Part shown: positions 25,475 through 33,801 of the stretch, piece by piece | Layout: the number at the start of each line of letters is the position of its first letter | Numbering within the stretch: position 1 is the stretch's first letter | Source: Kluyvera intermedia | GTDB lineage: Bacteria; Pseudomonadota; Gammaproteobacteria; Enterobacterales; Enterobacteriaceae | DNA: 64,000 bases | Direction of reading: 5' to 3' | NCBI RefSeq assembly: GCF_034424175.1 | Contig: NZ_CP139986.1 | Span: 1 to 64,000, forward strand | Program-made: the position numbers and the translations under genes | Notes under the pieces: generated by a model | The model's database searches: none | Seen by the model: only the letters and a program-made list of their open reading frames with translations | What the model was told of the DNA's origin: nothing

Positions 25475-26659
25475 TTAAACTGCCTGCCCCTGCTGTGATA
25501 ACCGTGACGCCAGCGGCAACCAACAGAGGAAAATCAGCAGCCCCATCAGCGTCATTAACAGGCCAATACTGGCCTGTCCGGTTTGCGGCATCATTGCCGA
25601 CAGCCACGCCAGCACGCCGGAACCGATATTTTGCAGGCCACCTACCAGCGCCCCTGCGGTACCGGCGAGGAATGGGAATGGCTCCATCGCTCCGCTTGTC
25701 GCTAGCGGGAACAGCATGCCAGCGCCAAAGAAGAACAGTGCGGCAGGCACCAGCAGCGTCCAGATATTTATCACGCCAAGCAGGCCCGGGATCCACATCA
25801 TCAACCCTGCGACCAGGCAGCTAATCACCGACTGCCACATCATGGTTGAGAAGCGTTTGTTTGCTCGCCCGGCAAACCAGGCGCCAAAGAATGCCGCCGG
25901 AATCGGCAGAATAAACAGAATACTCACCGTCATGCTGCTTAAGCCCAACACGCCGCCCATCAGCACGCCGGAGGAGGCTTCAAACACCGCAATGCCTGCC
26001 AGCCCGCCGATTAACATCAGCAGGAAACAGTTAAAACTACTGTTGCCGAACAACGTTTTGTAGTTACTGATAAGCCGTGTTTTCGGTGCGCCGGTCGGAC
26101 GTGTTTCCGGCATCCAGCGCGCCATGCTGAAGGTGACACCTGCGCACAGCACCAGCAGAAAACCGTAGCATGCGCGCCAGTTAATTAGGGTTTCCAGCAC
26201 CCCACCAATCAGCGGTGCCAGCAACGGACTGACTAAAATACCCATGTTTAACAGGCTGTTGGCGTGGCGAAGCTGGCTGCCTTCATACAGATCGCGTGGC
26301 AGCGTTCGCGCCATCACGCCACCTACGCCGGTGCCCATTCCCTGCAAGGCGCTGGCGGCAATCAGTACCGTCAGGCTGTTGGTGGTTATCGCGACCAACG
26401 TGGCCAGCATAAATATCGACATCCCGACCAGGATCACCGGGCGGCGTCCCACGCGGTCAGACAGCGGGCCGTAGAACAACTGGGAAACGCCATAGGTCAG
26501 CAAATAGGCTGCCATCACGCTCTGCACCGCCCCTTCGCGGACGTTGAGGTCGCTCGCCATTTGCGCAATCGCAGGAATATAAATGGTTTGCGCCATCTGC
26601 CCCACAGCCACAAGCAACACCAGCATCGCCAGAATATTGACGTTTCTATCTTTTTTCAT
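25475..26659 (-). CDS. emrD: Multidrug exporter EmrD (MFS, DHA1)
   Basis: Inner-membrane proton-driven exporter; E. coli EmrD expels amphipathic compounds such as uncouplers and detergents. Start at the ATG at 26659 gives 394 residues, the E. coli length; the frame runs to 26761 without family similarity. Twelve membrane segments are expected; the MFS loop motif YGPLSDRVGRRPVI between TM2 and TM3 and the antiporter motif GVGGVMARTLPRDLY in TM5 are present. It is convergent with dsdC. In E. coli the tisB-istR toxin/sRNA locus lies between emrD and ilvB; I do not see it here, and a DMT transporter gene occupies the gap. Confidence 0.97.
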   Translation of the reverse strand: MKKDRNVNILAMLVLLVAVGQMAQTIYIPAIAQMASDLNVREGAVQSVMAAYLLTYGVSQLFYGPLSDRVGRRPVILVGMSIFMLATLVAITTNSLTVLIAASALQGMGTGVGGVMARTLPRDLYEGSQLRHANSLLNMGILVSPLLAPLIGGVLETLINWRACYGFLLVLCAGVTFSMARWMPETRPTGAPKTRLISNYKTLFGNSSFNCFLLMLIGGLAGIAVFEASSGVLMGGVLGLSSMTVSILFILPIPAAFFGAWFAGRANKRFSTMMWQSVISCLVAGLMMWIPGLLGVINIWTLLVPAALFFFGAGMLFPLATSGAMEPFPFLAGTAGALVGGLQNIGSGVLAWLSAMMPQTGQASIGLLMTLMGLLIFLCWLPLASRLSQQGQAV

Positions 26660-26812
26660 TTCGCTGATAACTTTATAAAAAATAGGTTTATAAGAATAAT
26701 TGACCGGGTAAAGCGCTAAAAGCGAGAGGAATCTACCACAACGCGGTGACAAATTAATCATCTGTCATGTAAATGAAATGTGTCATGCAGGCAGGATTTA
26801 TAGACGTTCAAC

Positions 26813-26835
26813 GGCAACTATTGTTGCCAGTTTTT
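26813..26835 (+). terminator. Orphan forward-strand terminator-like hairpin
   Basis: GGCAAC / GTTGCC with a TATT loop followed by AGTTTTTAT. The T run is on the + strand, yet both flanking genes (emrD, DMT gene) are on the - strand. The 177-bp gap holds nothing else I can assign. Confidence 0.45.
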
Positions 26836-26836
26836 A

Positions 26837-27670
26837 TCAGGAGAGGCGCAGCAAAATAGCCCCGGCGGCGATGCCCCCAGCGGCGATGAAACGCAGCCCG
26901 GAAACCCGTTCTTTCAGCAGCAGCCAGGCGATGATGGCACCGAACAAAATCGAGCTTTCCCGCAGCGCCGCTACTACCGCCAGCGGCGCCTGGGTCATCG
27001 CCCACAGCGCCAGCCCATAGGAACCCATGGTGCCAAGACCGCCCAACATGCCCTTTTTCCAGTGTTGCACCAGATAGCGCGAGGCCTCGCGGCGTCGGGC
27101 GATCATCGCCCACGTTAGCAGGCTGGAGCCGTTAAGGAAAAATGACCACAGCGTATAACCGAAGGCCGTTCCCGATAGCCGCACGCCGGTACCGTCAATC
27201 AGCGTGTACCCGGCAATAATGCAGGCGTTAAGCAGTGCCAGGATGATACCCAGTTGTGACCCTGAGCGGCCATTGAACGCCATCCCAAGAATAGCCGTAC
27301 AGATCACCGCAATACCACACCAGGCCAGCGGCGAAAGGTGATCGCCCAGAAACAGCACGCTGATTATTGCCACCAGCAACGGCGCGGTGCCGCGCATCAG
27401 CGGATAGGTCTGACTCATATCGGAAATCTGATAGGTTTTGGCTACCAACACGGTGTAGATAACCTGCAAAACGGTGGATGCGACCATAAATGGAACGCTT
27501 GCGGCTGAGGGCGTGGGCGCAAAAGGTAGCAGCACCAGGGCAATCAATGCTGCCGAGCCGGTGACGCCGATGGCTGAATAGAGTTTGTCATCCCCCGCCT
27601 TCACGATGGCGTTCCAGGTGGCGTGCAACAGAGCGGCAAACAGCAAAATGCAGAAAACCGAAAGCGTCAT
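26837..27670 (-). CDS. DMT-superfamily (EamA-domain) transporter
   Basis: Inner-membrane drug/metabolite transporter of 277 residues with two EamA domains (about 1-135 and 145-277), five hydrophobic helices each. Motifs such as YTVLVAKTYQISDMSQTYPL and the C-terminal half ALRESSILFGAIIAWLLLKE are typical (the latter is the conserved PxxxxxxxxLxGE-like region). Substrate unknown; relatives export amino acids or metabolites. It lies on the opposite strand to the ilvB leader, its start 220 bp from the leader peptide, and occupies the place of the E. coli tisB-istR locus. Alone in its unit. Confidence 0.88.
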   Translation of the reverse strand: MTLSVFCILLFAALLHATWNAIVKAGDDKLYSAIGVTGSAALIALVLLPFAPTPSAASVPFMVASTVLQVIYTVLVAKTYQISDMSQTYPLMRGTAPLLVAIISVLFLGDHLSPLAWCGIAVICTAILGMAFNGRSGSQLGIILALLNACIIAGYTLIDGTGVRLSGTAFGYTLWSFFLNGSSLLTWAMIARRREASRYLVQHWKKGMLGGLGTMGSYGLALWAMTQAPLAVVAALRESSILFGAIIAWLLLKERVSGLRFIAAGGIAAGAILLRLS

Positions 27671-27720
27671 GATAATGCGTGGATTAAGGGAGCGTCAGCA
27701 AAACGTAACACAACCCATTG

Positions 27721-27767
27721 CCTCTGACCAAGGTGAAAAATAGCGCAAAAACCGTTCCTGTCAGAGG
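27721..27767. repeat. Inverted repeat between the DMT gene and the ilvB leader
   Basis: Perfect 8-bp arms CCTCTGAC (27721-27728) and GTCAGAGG (27760-27767), 31 bases apart. Could be an operator or a hairpin in the leader of the DMT gene. Upstream of it lies no gene; downstream, near 27784-27803, GTGATCGCTGACGCAT resembles a degenerate CRP site for ilvB. Confidence 0.35.
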
Positions 27768-27890
27768 ATTTTCTTCTGGCTTGAAACGTGATCGCTGACG
27801 CATTTTTGTGCAGATGAAAATATTTCCATTGTCAGCCTTAAAAAGCTGTGTTTGTATAAATTCACTTAATGAATTCGAGATAGACCCTTA

Positions 27891-27992
27891 ATGACTCCAT
27901 CCATGATGACTTCGACCCTACTAAAAACCGCGCTACCAGCCGCGGCGGTCGTCGTCGTGCGTGTGGTGGTCGTCGTCGGCAATGCGCCGTAG
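27891..27992 (+). CDS. ivbL: ilvB operon leader peptide
   Basis: Leader peptide of 33 residues (E. coli IvbL 32) too short for normal gene finding. Translation gives MTPSMMTSTLLKTALPAAA, then four Val, Arg, five Val, and ends GNAP. The valine and leucine codons sense charging of tRNA-Val and tRNA-Leu: ribosome stalling there prevents formation of the downstream terminator and switches on ilvBN. The Val-run arrangement and the end VVVGNAP match IvbL almost exactly. Start chosen at the first ATG, matching the E. coli length; ATGs at 27903 and 27906 are in the same frame. Confidence 0.95.
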   Translation: MTPSMMTSTLLKTALPAAAVVVVRVVVVVGNAP

Positions 27993-28014
27993 GGTCAGGA
28001 ACGCACACGATTCC

Positions 28015-28047
28015 AAACCCCGCCGGCGCAAACCGGGCGGGGTTTTT
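28015..28047 (+). terminator. ilvB attenuator terminator
   Basis: GC-rich stem AAACCCCGCC / GGGCGGGGTTT followed by a T run, 23 nt after the leader peptide stop and 51 nt before ilvB. It is the attenuator that the leader peptide controls; the leader's valine-codon stretch can pair upstream of it. Confidence 0.9.
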
Positions 28048-28097
28048 AGTTTCTAAGCCCCCTCCGGATAGCTGGCCCAGAATAAAAGGACTGGAGC

Positions 28098-29786
28098 ATG
28101 GCAATTTCGGGCACAACATCACAGACTCGGCGCTTTACCGGCGCGCAATTAATCGTGCATTTACTGGAGCGCCAGGGAATCACCATGGTCACCGGCATCC
28201 CCGGTGGCACGGTGCTTCCGCTGTACGATGCGTTAAGCCAGAGCACGCAAATCCGCCATATTCTGGCGCGACACGAGCAGGGCGCGGGCTTTATTGCTCA
28301 AGGCATGGCGCGTACCCACGGTAAACCGGCGGTATGCATGGCCTGTAGCGGCCCCGGTGCCACTAACCTGGTGACTGCCATTGCCGATGCGCGCCTCGAC
28401 TCCATTCCGCTGGTGTGTATCACCGGTCAGGTAGCCTCCTCGTTAATAGGCACCGACGCGTTCCAGGAAGTCGACACCTACGGTATCTCTATCCCCATCA
28501 CTAAACACAACTACCTCGTTCGCAATATCCATGAACTGCCGCAAGTGATTGCGGATGCATTCCGGATTGCGCAGTCAGGCCGTCCTGGGCCGGTGTGGAT
28601 AGACATTCCTAAGGATGTGCAAACGGCTGAAATCGACATTAGCGAACTGCCTGAACCGGGCGGTCGCGCGGCGACACCAGAATTCAGCGCGCAGAGCGTG
28701 AGCGAAGCGGCAGCGATGATTAATGCCGCCGAGCGTCCGGTGCTTTATCTGGGTGGCGGTGTGATTAATGCCCCTGAGCGTGTGCGGGAACTGGCTGAGA
28801 TTGCCAACCTGCCAACCACCATGACGCTGATGGCGCTGGGAATGCTGCCTAAAGCGCACCCGCTGTCATTAGGGATGCTGGGCATGCACGGTGCACGTAG
28901 CACCAATTTCATCCTGCAACAGGCTGATTTATTGATTGTTTTAGGGGCGCGTTTTGATGACCGGGCGACCGGTAAAGTGGCAGAGTTCTGCCCGAATGCG
29001 AAAATTATCCACGTAGATATCGACCGCGCTGAGCTGGGTAAAATCAAACAGGCGCATATCGCCATTCAGGCGGATGTAGACGATGTTCTGACGCAGTTGC
29101 TGCCGCAAATTGACGCGCAGCCGCGTGATGCGTGGCGGAGTAAAGTTGCTGAACTGCAACAGGAATTCCCTAGCGCTATTCCACAAGCGGGCGACCCGCT
29201 CAGCCATTACGGCCTGATCAACGCCGTCGCGGCCTGCGTGGATGACAACGCGATCATCACCACCGACGTTGGCCAGCATCAAATGTGGACCGCACAGGCG
29301 TATCCGCTGAACCGTCCTCGCCAGTGGCTGACTTCCGGCGGTCTCGGCACCATGGGCTTTGGTCTGCCCGCTGCCGTGGGCGCTGCGCTGGCGAACCCGG
29401 ACAAAAAAGTGTTGTGCTTCTCCGGCGACGGTAGCCTGATGATGAACATTCAAGAGATGGCGACGGCGGCAGAAAACCAGCTCGATGTGAAAATCATCCT
29501 CATGAACAACGAAGCATTGGGGCTGGTGCATCAGCAGCAAAGCCTGTTCTACAAGCAGGGCGTATTTGCTGCTACCTATCCGGGCACGATTAACTTTATG
29601 CAGATTGCCGCCGGTTTTGGCCTCGAATCTTGCGACTTAAACAACGAAGCCGACCCACAGGCGGCGCTGCAAGTGATCATTAATCGCCCTGGACCGGCGC
29701 TGATTCACGTCCGTATCGACGCACAACAAAAAGTCTATCCGATGGTGCCGCCGGGTGCGGCAAATACCGAAATGGTGGGGGAATAA
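28098..29786 (+). CDS. ilvB: Acetohydroxyacid synthase I, large subunit
   Basis: Catalytic subunit of AHAS I, which condenses two pyruvates, or pyruvate and 2-oxobutyrate, in the first common step of valine, leucine and isoleucine synthesis. 562 residues (E. coli 562). The N-terminal TPP domain holds the catalytic Glu60 in ARHEQGAG; the middle FAD domain has VLGARFDDRATGK; the C-terminal TPP-binding motif runs GDGSLMMNIQEMATA to ILMNN. Cytoplasmic, works with IlvN (ilvN starts 3 nt after the stop). Regulated by the ivbL attenuator and probably CRP. Confidence 0.98.
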   Translation: MAISGTTSQTRRFTGAQLIVHLLERQGITMVTGIPGGTVLPLYDALSQSTQIRHILARHEQGAGFIAQGMARTHGKPAVCMACSGPGATNLVTAIADARLDSIPLVCITGQVASSLIGTDAFQEVDTYGISIPITKHNYLVRNIHELPQVIADAFRIAQSGRPGPVWIDIPKDVQTAEIDISELPEPGGRAATPEFSAQSVSEAAAMINAAERPVLYLGGGVINAPERVRELAEIANLPTTMTLMALGMLPKAHPLSLGMLGMHGARSTNFILQQADLLIVLGARFDDRATGKVAEFCPNAKIIHVDIDRAELGKIKQAHIAIQADVDDVLTQLLPQIDAQPRDAWRSKVAELQQEFPSAIPQAGDPLSHYGLINAVAACVDDNAIITTDVGQHQMWTAQAYPLNRPRQWLTSGGLGTMGFGLPAAVGAALANPDKKVLCFSGDGSLMMNIQEMATAAENQLDVKIILMNNEALGLVHQQQSLFYKQGVFAATYPGTINFMQIAAGFGLESCDLNNEADPQAALQVIINRPGPALIHVRIDAQQKVYPMVPPGAANTEMVGE

Positions 29787-29789
29787 TCC

Positions 29790-30080
29790 ATGCAACAACA
29801 CACTCATGACAACGTTATTCTGGAACTCACCGTACGTAACCATCCCGGCGTAATGACCCACGTCTGTGGACTTTTTGCTCGCCGTGCGTTCAACGTGGAA
29901 GGCATTCTCTGTCTACCGATTCCGGGCAGCGACCACAGCCGTATCTGGCTATTGGTTAACGACGACCAGCGACTAGAGCAGATGATGAGCCAGATAGACA
30001 AGCTGGAAGATGTGGTGAAAGTGGCGCGAAACCAGTCCGATCCGTCGATGTTTAACAAAATAAGCGTCTTCTTCGAGTAA
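29790..30080 (+). CDS. ilvN: Acetohydroxyacid synthase I, small regulatory subunit
   Basis: Regulatory subunit of AHAS I, 96 residues (E. coli 96). A single ACT domain (about 8-80: LTVRNHPGVMTHVCGLFARR, VEGILCLPI, DHSRIWLLV) binds valine and gives feedback inhibition while boosting activity of IlvB. It follows ilvB by 3 nt. Downstream lie REP-type repeats and then uhpA. Confidence 0.98.
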   Translation: MQQHTHDNVILELTVRNHPGVMTHVCGLFARRAFNVEGILCLPIPGSDHSRIWLLVNDDQRLEQMMSQIDKLEDVVKVARNQSDPSMFNKISVFFE

Positions 30081-30109
30081 CCCGCTCATGACTTGAACAC
30101 CAGGGCGCT

Positions 30110-30212
30110 TATCGTTAAGGTAAGCGCCTTTGCCGGATGGCGGCGTAAACGCCTTATCCGGCCTACAACGGCATTCGCCTGTAGGCCTGAAAGCTGCGTG
30201 CCATCAGGCGTT
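30110..30212. repeat. BIME/REP repeats between ilvN and uhpA
   Basis: TGCCGGATGGCGGCGTAAAC followed by GCCTTATCCGGCCTACA at 30131-30167, then a different repeat (TGTAGGCCTGAAAGCTGCGT, GCCATCAGGCG) to 30211. They fill most of the 153-bp gap. Confidence 0.85.
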
Positions 30213-30233
30213 TCCCAGCCCCAGGACAAACCC

Positions 30234-30827
30234 ATGACAACCGTAGCCCTTATCGACGACCACACTATCGTTCGCTCAGGCTTTGCCCAACTGCTTGGCC
30301 TTGAGCCTGATTTGCAGGTGGTCGCCGAGTTTGGTTCCGGTCGCGAAGCGCTGGCGGGATTACCGGGGCGCGGCGTGCAGGTCTGCATCTGTGATATCTC
30401 GATGCCGGATATCTCCGGTCTTGAACTGCTCAGCCAGTTGCCGAAAGGCATGGCGATCATCATGCTCTCCGTCCACGACAGCCCGGCGCTGGTGGAACAG
30501 GCGCTAAACGCCGGGGCGCGTGGTTTTCTCTCCAAACGCTGTAGCCCGGACGAACTGATTGCGGCGGTACGCACCGTGGCGACCGGCGGCTGCTATCTCA
30601 CGCCGGATATTGCCGTCAAACTGGCGGCGGGCCGTCAGGATCCGTTGACCAAACGCGAACGCCAGGTGGCGGAAAAACTGGCGCAAGGCATGGCGGTCAA
30701 AGAGATTGCCGCAGAATTAGGCTTGTCGCCGAAAACGGTACACGTGCATCGCGCTAACCTGATGGAAAAGCTGGGCGTCAGTAACGACGTTGAGCTGGCC
30801 CGCCGAATGTTTGACGGCTGGCAATGA
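30234..30827 (+). CDS. uhpA: Response regulator UhpA
   Basis: NarL/FixJ-type response regulator that activates uhpT when UhpB/UhpC sense external glucose-6-phosphate. 197 residues from the ATG at 30234 (E. coli 196). Receiver domain 1-120 with the acidic pocket Asp8/Asp9, phospho-acceptor Asp54 in ICDISMPD and a conserved Lys in GFLSKRCSP. LuxR-type helix-turn-helix (about 135-195): LTKRERQVAEKLAQGMAVKE and LGLSPKTVHVHRANLMEKLG. Overlaps uhpB by 4 nt (ATGA). Confidence 0.98.
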   Translation: MTTVALIDDHTIVRSGFAQLLGLEPDLQVVAEFGSGREALAGLPGRGVQVCICDISMPDISGLELLSQLPKGMAIIMLSVHDSPALVEQALNAGARGFLSKRCSPDELIAAVRTVATGGCYLTPDIAVKLAAGRQDPLTKRERQVAEKLAQGMAVKEIAAELGLSPKTVHVHRANLMEKLGVSNDVELARRMFDGWQ

Positions 30828-32326
30828 ATACCGTTCTCTCCCGGTTAATCACCGTTGTCGCCTGTTTTTTTATCTTCTCCGCTGCTTGGTTCTGCCTGTG
30901 GAGCATCAGCCTGCACCTGGTGGAACGCCCGGAATTGGCGGTACTGCTGTTCCCGTTTGGCCTGCGGCTGGGGATCATGCTGCAATGCCCGCGCGGCTAC
31001 TGGCCGGTACTGCTGGGCGCGGAATGGTTGCTGATATTTTGGCTGGCGCACGTAGTGGCGCTGACGCATCTGCCCCTTTTGATGATCGGTAGTCTGCTGA
31101 CGCTATTACCCGTGACGCTCATCTCCCGCTATCGCCATCAGCGTGACTGGCGTACCTTGCTGTTGCAGGGCGCGGCGCTCGGGGCGGCGGCGCTGTTACA
31201 GTCGCTGCCATGGCTGGGGCAGGGAGAAGTCGCGTGGACTGCACTGCTGCTGACCCTGACCGGCGGACTGACGTTAGCCCCTATCTGCCTGGTATTCTGG
31301 CACTACCTGACCAGCACCACCTGGCTGCCGCTCGGCCCGGCGGTGGTGTCCCAGCCGGTGAACTGGCGCGGGCGGCACCTGGTGTGGTACCTGCTGCTGT
31401 TTAGCGTCAGCCTGTGGTTGCAGTTGGGTTTGCCGGACGAGTTGTCGCGTTTTACGCCGTTTTGTCTGGCACTGCCGATCATCGCGCTGGCCTGGCACTA
31501 CGGCTGGCAGGGGGCGTTGATTGCCACGCTGATGAACGCCATTGCACTGATTGCCAGCCAGACCTGGCACGATCATCCCGTCGATTTACTGCTCTCGCTG
31601 CTGGCGCAAAGCCTGACCGGGCTGCTGCTTGGCGCAGGTATTCAGCGTCTGCGTGAACTCAACCAGTCGCTGCAAAACGAGCTGGCACGTAATCATCGGC
31701 TGGCGGAACGCTTGCTGGAAACCGAAGAGAGCGTGCGCCGCGATGTGGCGCGCGAACTGCATGACGATATCGGCCAAACCATCACCGCTATTCGTACTCA
31801 GGCAGGTATCGTGCAGCGGTTGGCCCCGGAGAATGCGGGCGTGAAGCAAAGCGGGGCGCATATCGAGCAGCTTTCGCTGGGCGTCTACGACTCGGTACGT
31901 CGTCTGCTGGGGCGTTTGCGCCCACGCCAGCTTGACGATCTGACGCTGGAGCAGGCTATTCGCTCGCTGCTGCGTGAAATGGAGCTGGAAAGTCGCGGCA
32001 TCGTCAGCCATCTCGACTGGCATATTGATGAATCGGCGCTCAGCGAAAGCCAGCGGGTGACGCTGTTCCGCGTCTGCCAGGAAGGGCTGAACAACATTGT
32101 GAAACACGCCAACGCCAGCGCGGTAACGCTACAAGGCTGGCAGCAGGACGAACGATTAATGCTGGTGATGGAAGATGACGGCAGCGGCCTGCCGCCGGGT
32201 TCGGATCAGCAAGGTTTTGGTCTCACTGGCATGCGCGAACGGGTGGCGGCACTGGGTGGTTCGTTGACGATTTCTTGTATGCACGGCACGCGCGTGAGCG
32301 TGTCGTTACCCCAGCGCTACGTGTAA
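30824..32326 (+). CDS. uhpB: Sensor histidine kinase UhpB
   Basis: Membrane-bound histidine kinase of the hexose-phosphate uptake system, 500 residues (E. coli 500). The N-terminal half is a MASE1-like membrane domain of about eight helices; the cytoplasmic part has a HisKA_3 dimerisation domain with phospho-acceptor His313 in ARELHDDIGQT, and an HATPase domain with the N box GLNNIVKHANA and the G boxes DDGSGLP and GFGLTGMRERV. It forms a complex with UhpC and phosphorylates UhpA. Overlaps uhpA by 4 nt; uhpC begins 9 nt after its stop. Confidence 0.98.
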   Translation: MNTVLSRLITVVACFFIFSAAWFCLWSISLHLVERPELAVLLFPFGLRLGIMLQCPRGYWPVLLGAEWLLIFWLAHVVALTHLPLLMIGSLLTLLPVTLISRYRHQRDWRTLLLQGAALGAAALLQSLPWLGQGEVAWTALLLTLTGGLTLAPICLVFWHYLTSTTWLPLGPAVVSQPVNWRGRHLVWYLLLFSVSLWLQLGLPDELSRFTPFCLALPIIALAWHYGWQGALIATLMNAIALIASQTWHDHPVDLLLSLLAQSLTGLLLGAGIQRLRELNQSLQNELARNHRLAERLLETEESVRRDVARELHDDIGQTITAIRTQAGIVQRLAPENAGVKQSGAHIEQLSLGVYDSVRRLLGRLRPRQLDDLTLEQAIRSLLREMELESRGIVSHLDWHIDESALSESQRVTLFRVCQEGLNNIVKHANASAVTLQGWQQDERLMLVMEDDGSGLPPGSDQQGFGLTGMRERVAALGGSLTISCMHGTRVSVSLPQRYV

Positions 32327-32335
32327 GGAGCGGTG

Positions 32336-33655
32336 ATGCTGACGTTTTTTAAAGCCCCGGCCAATGCGCCGCTTATCACCGATAAACACGAGGTCGACGC
32401 CCGCTACCGCTATTGGCGGCGGCATATTCTGCTAACCATCTGGTTGGGTTATGCGCTGTTCTATTTTACCCGCAAAAGCTTCAATGCTGCGGTGCCGGAA
32501 ATTCTCGCCAGCGGTGTACTCACCCGCAGCGATATTGGCCTGCTGGCGACGCTGTTTTACATCACCTACGGCCTGTCGAAGTTTGTCTCGGGCATCGTCA
32601 GCGACCGCTCCAACGCCCGCTATTTTATGGGTATCGGGCTTATCGCTACCGGGGTGGTGAACATCCTGTTTGGCTTCTCCACCTCGCTGTGGGCCTTTGC
32701 CGTGCTGTGGGCGCTGAACGCTTTCTTCCAGGGCTGGGGTGCACCGGTCTGCGCGCGCCTGCTCACTGCCTGGTATTCACGTAACGAACGCGGCGGCTGG
32801 TGGGCTATCTGGAATACCGCGCACAACGTCGGCGGGGCATTAATTCCCATCATCATGGCAGCCGCCGCGCTGCACTACGGCTGGCGCGCCGGGATGATGA
32901 TGGCAGGGACGATGGCGATTGTGGTTGGCATTTTCCTCTGCTGGCGGCTGCGCGATCGCCCGCAGGCCATCGGCTTACCGCCGGTCGGTGACTGGCGTCA
33001 CGATGAGCTGGAAATTGCCCAACAGCAGGAAGGAGCAGGGCTGACTCGCAAAGAAATCCTCACCAAATACGTGCTGTTGAACCCGTACATTTGGCTGCTG
33101 TCGCTGTGCTACGTGCTGGTTTACGTGGTGCGAGCGGCGATCAACGACTGGGGCAATCTGTACATGTCGGAGACGCTGGGCGTTGATTTGGTCACCGCGA
33201 ATACGGCGGTCACCATGTTCGAACTGGGCGGATTTATCGGTGCGCTGGTGGCGGGCTGGGGATCGGACAAACTGTTTAACGGCAACCGTGGGCCGATGAA
33301 CCTGATTTTTGCCGCCGGGATTTTGCTCTCCGTCGGCTCCCTGTGGCTGATGCCGTTTGCCAGCTACGTGATGCAGGCGGCGTGCTTTTTCACTACTGGC
33401 TTCTTTGTCTTTGGCCCGCAGATGCTGATCGGCATGGCGGCAGCGGAGTGCTCGCACAAAGAGGCGGCGGGGGCGGCAACCGGGTTTGTTGGGCTGTTCG
33501 CTTATCTGGGGGCATCGCTCTCCGGCTGGCCGCTGGCGAAGGTGATGGAAGTCTGGCACTGGACGGGATTTTTCGTGGTGATCGCCATTGCCGCGGGGAT
33601 TTCAGCACTGTTGTTGCTGCCGTTTTTAAACGCTCAGGCACCGCGCGAATCGTGA
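32336..33655 (+). CDS. uhpC: Glucose-6-phosphate receptor UhpC
   Basis: MFS protein that acts as the sensor for external glucose-6-phosphate and controls UhpB kinase. 439 residues from the ATG at 32336 (E. coli 439); the preceding GTG would give one residue more. About 12 membrane segments; the organophosphate:Pi antiporter signature GYALFYFTRKSFNAA near residue 40 and WNTAHNVGGALIP are shared with UhpT, its transport paralogue 147 bp downstream. Same transcription unit as uhpAB. Confidence 0.97.
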   Translation: MLTFFKAPANAPLITDKHEVDARYRYWRRHILLTIWLGYALFYFTRKSFNAAVPEILASGVLTRSDIGLLATLFYITYGLSKFVSGIVSDRSNARYFMGIGLIATGVVNILFGFSTSLWAFAVLWALNAFFQGWGAPVCARLLTAWYSRNERGGWWAIWNTAHNVGGALIPIIMAAAALHYGWRAGMMMAGTMAIVVGIFLCWRLRDRPQAIGLPPVGDWRHDELEIAQQQEGAGLTRKEILTKYVLLNPYIWLLSLCYVLVYVVRAAINDWGNLYMSETLGVDLVTANTAVTMFELGGFIGALVAGWGSDKLFNGNRGPMNLIFAAGILLSVGSLWLMPFASYVMQAACFFTTGFFVFGPQMLIGMAAAECSHKEAAGAATGFVGLFAYLGASLSGWPLAKVMEVWHWTGFFVVIAIAAGISALLLLPFLNAQAPRES

Positions 33656-33801
33656 CCTATCTCACTTTTCTACGACGAATGACGTAAAACTAGGAAATAT
33701 TCCCGGTTGCACCAGGACGCTGTCTCAGGCGTCACTTCCGGTTGGTTTTTACAATGCCTGCTATTCGCAGGTAAAAAAATCAGCTCAGGAGCAACCCAAT
33801 C
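33656..33801 (+). promoter_or_regulatory. uhpT promoter region
   Basis: The 146-bp gap before uhpT holds a good -10 (TACAAT, 33750-33755) and imperfect repeats CAGGACG / CAGGCGT about 12 bp apart at 33710-33732 that could be UhpA contact sites. In E. coli, UhpA~P and CRP activate here; the exact sites in this sequence are my inference. A CCTGC/GCAGG hairpin lies just after the expected start. Confidence 0.5.

Noticed and set aside
26660..27890. tisB/istR toxin and sRNA locus, expected between emrD and ilvB from E. coli
   Set aside because: No frame resembling the 29-residue TisB and no istR-like sequence was found; a DMT transporter gene lies there.
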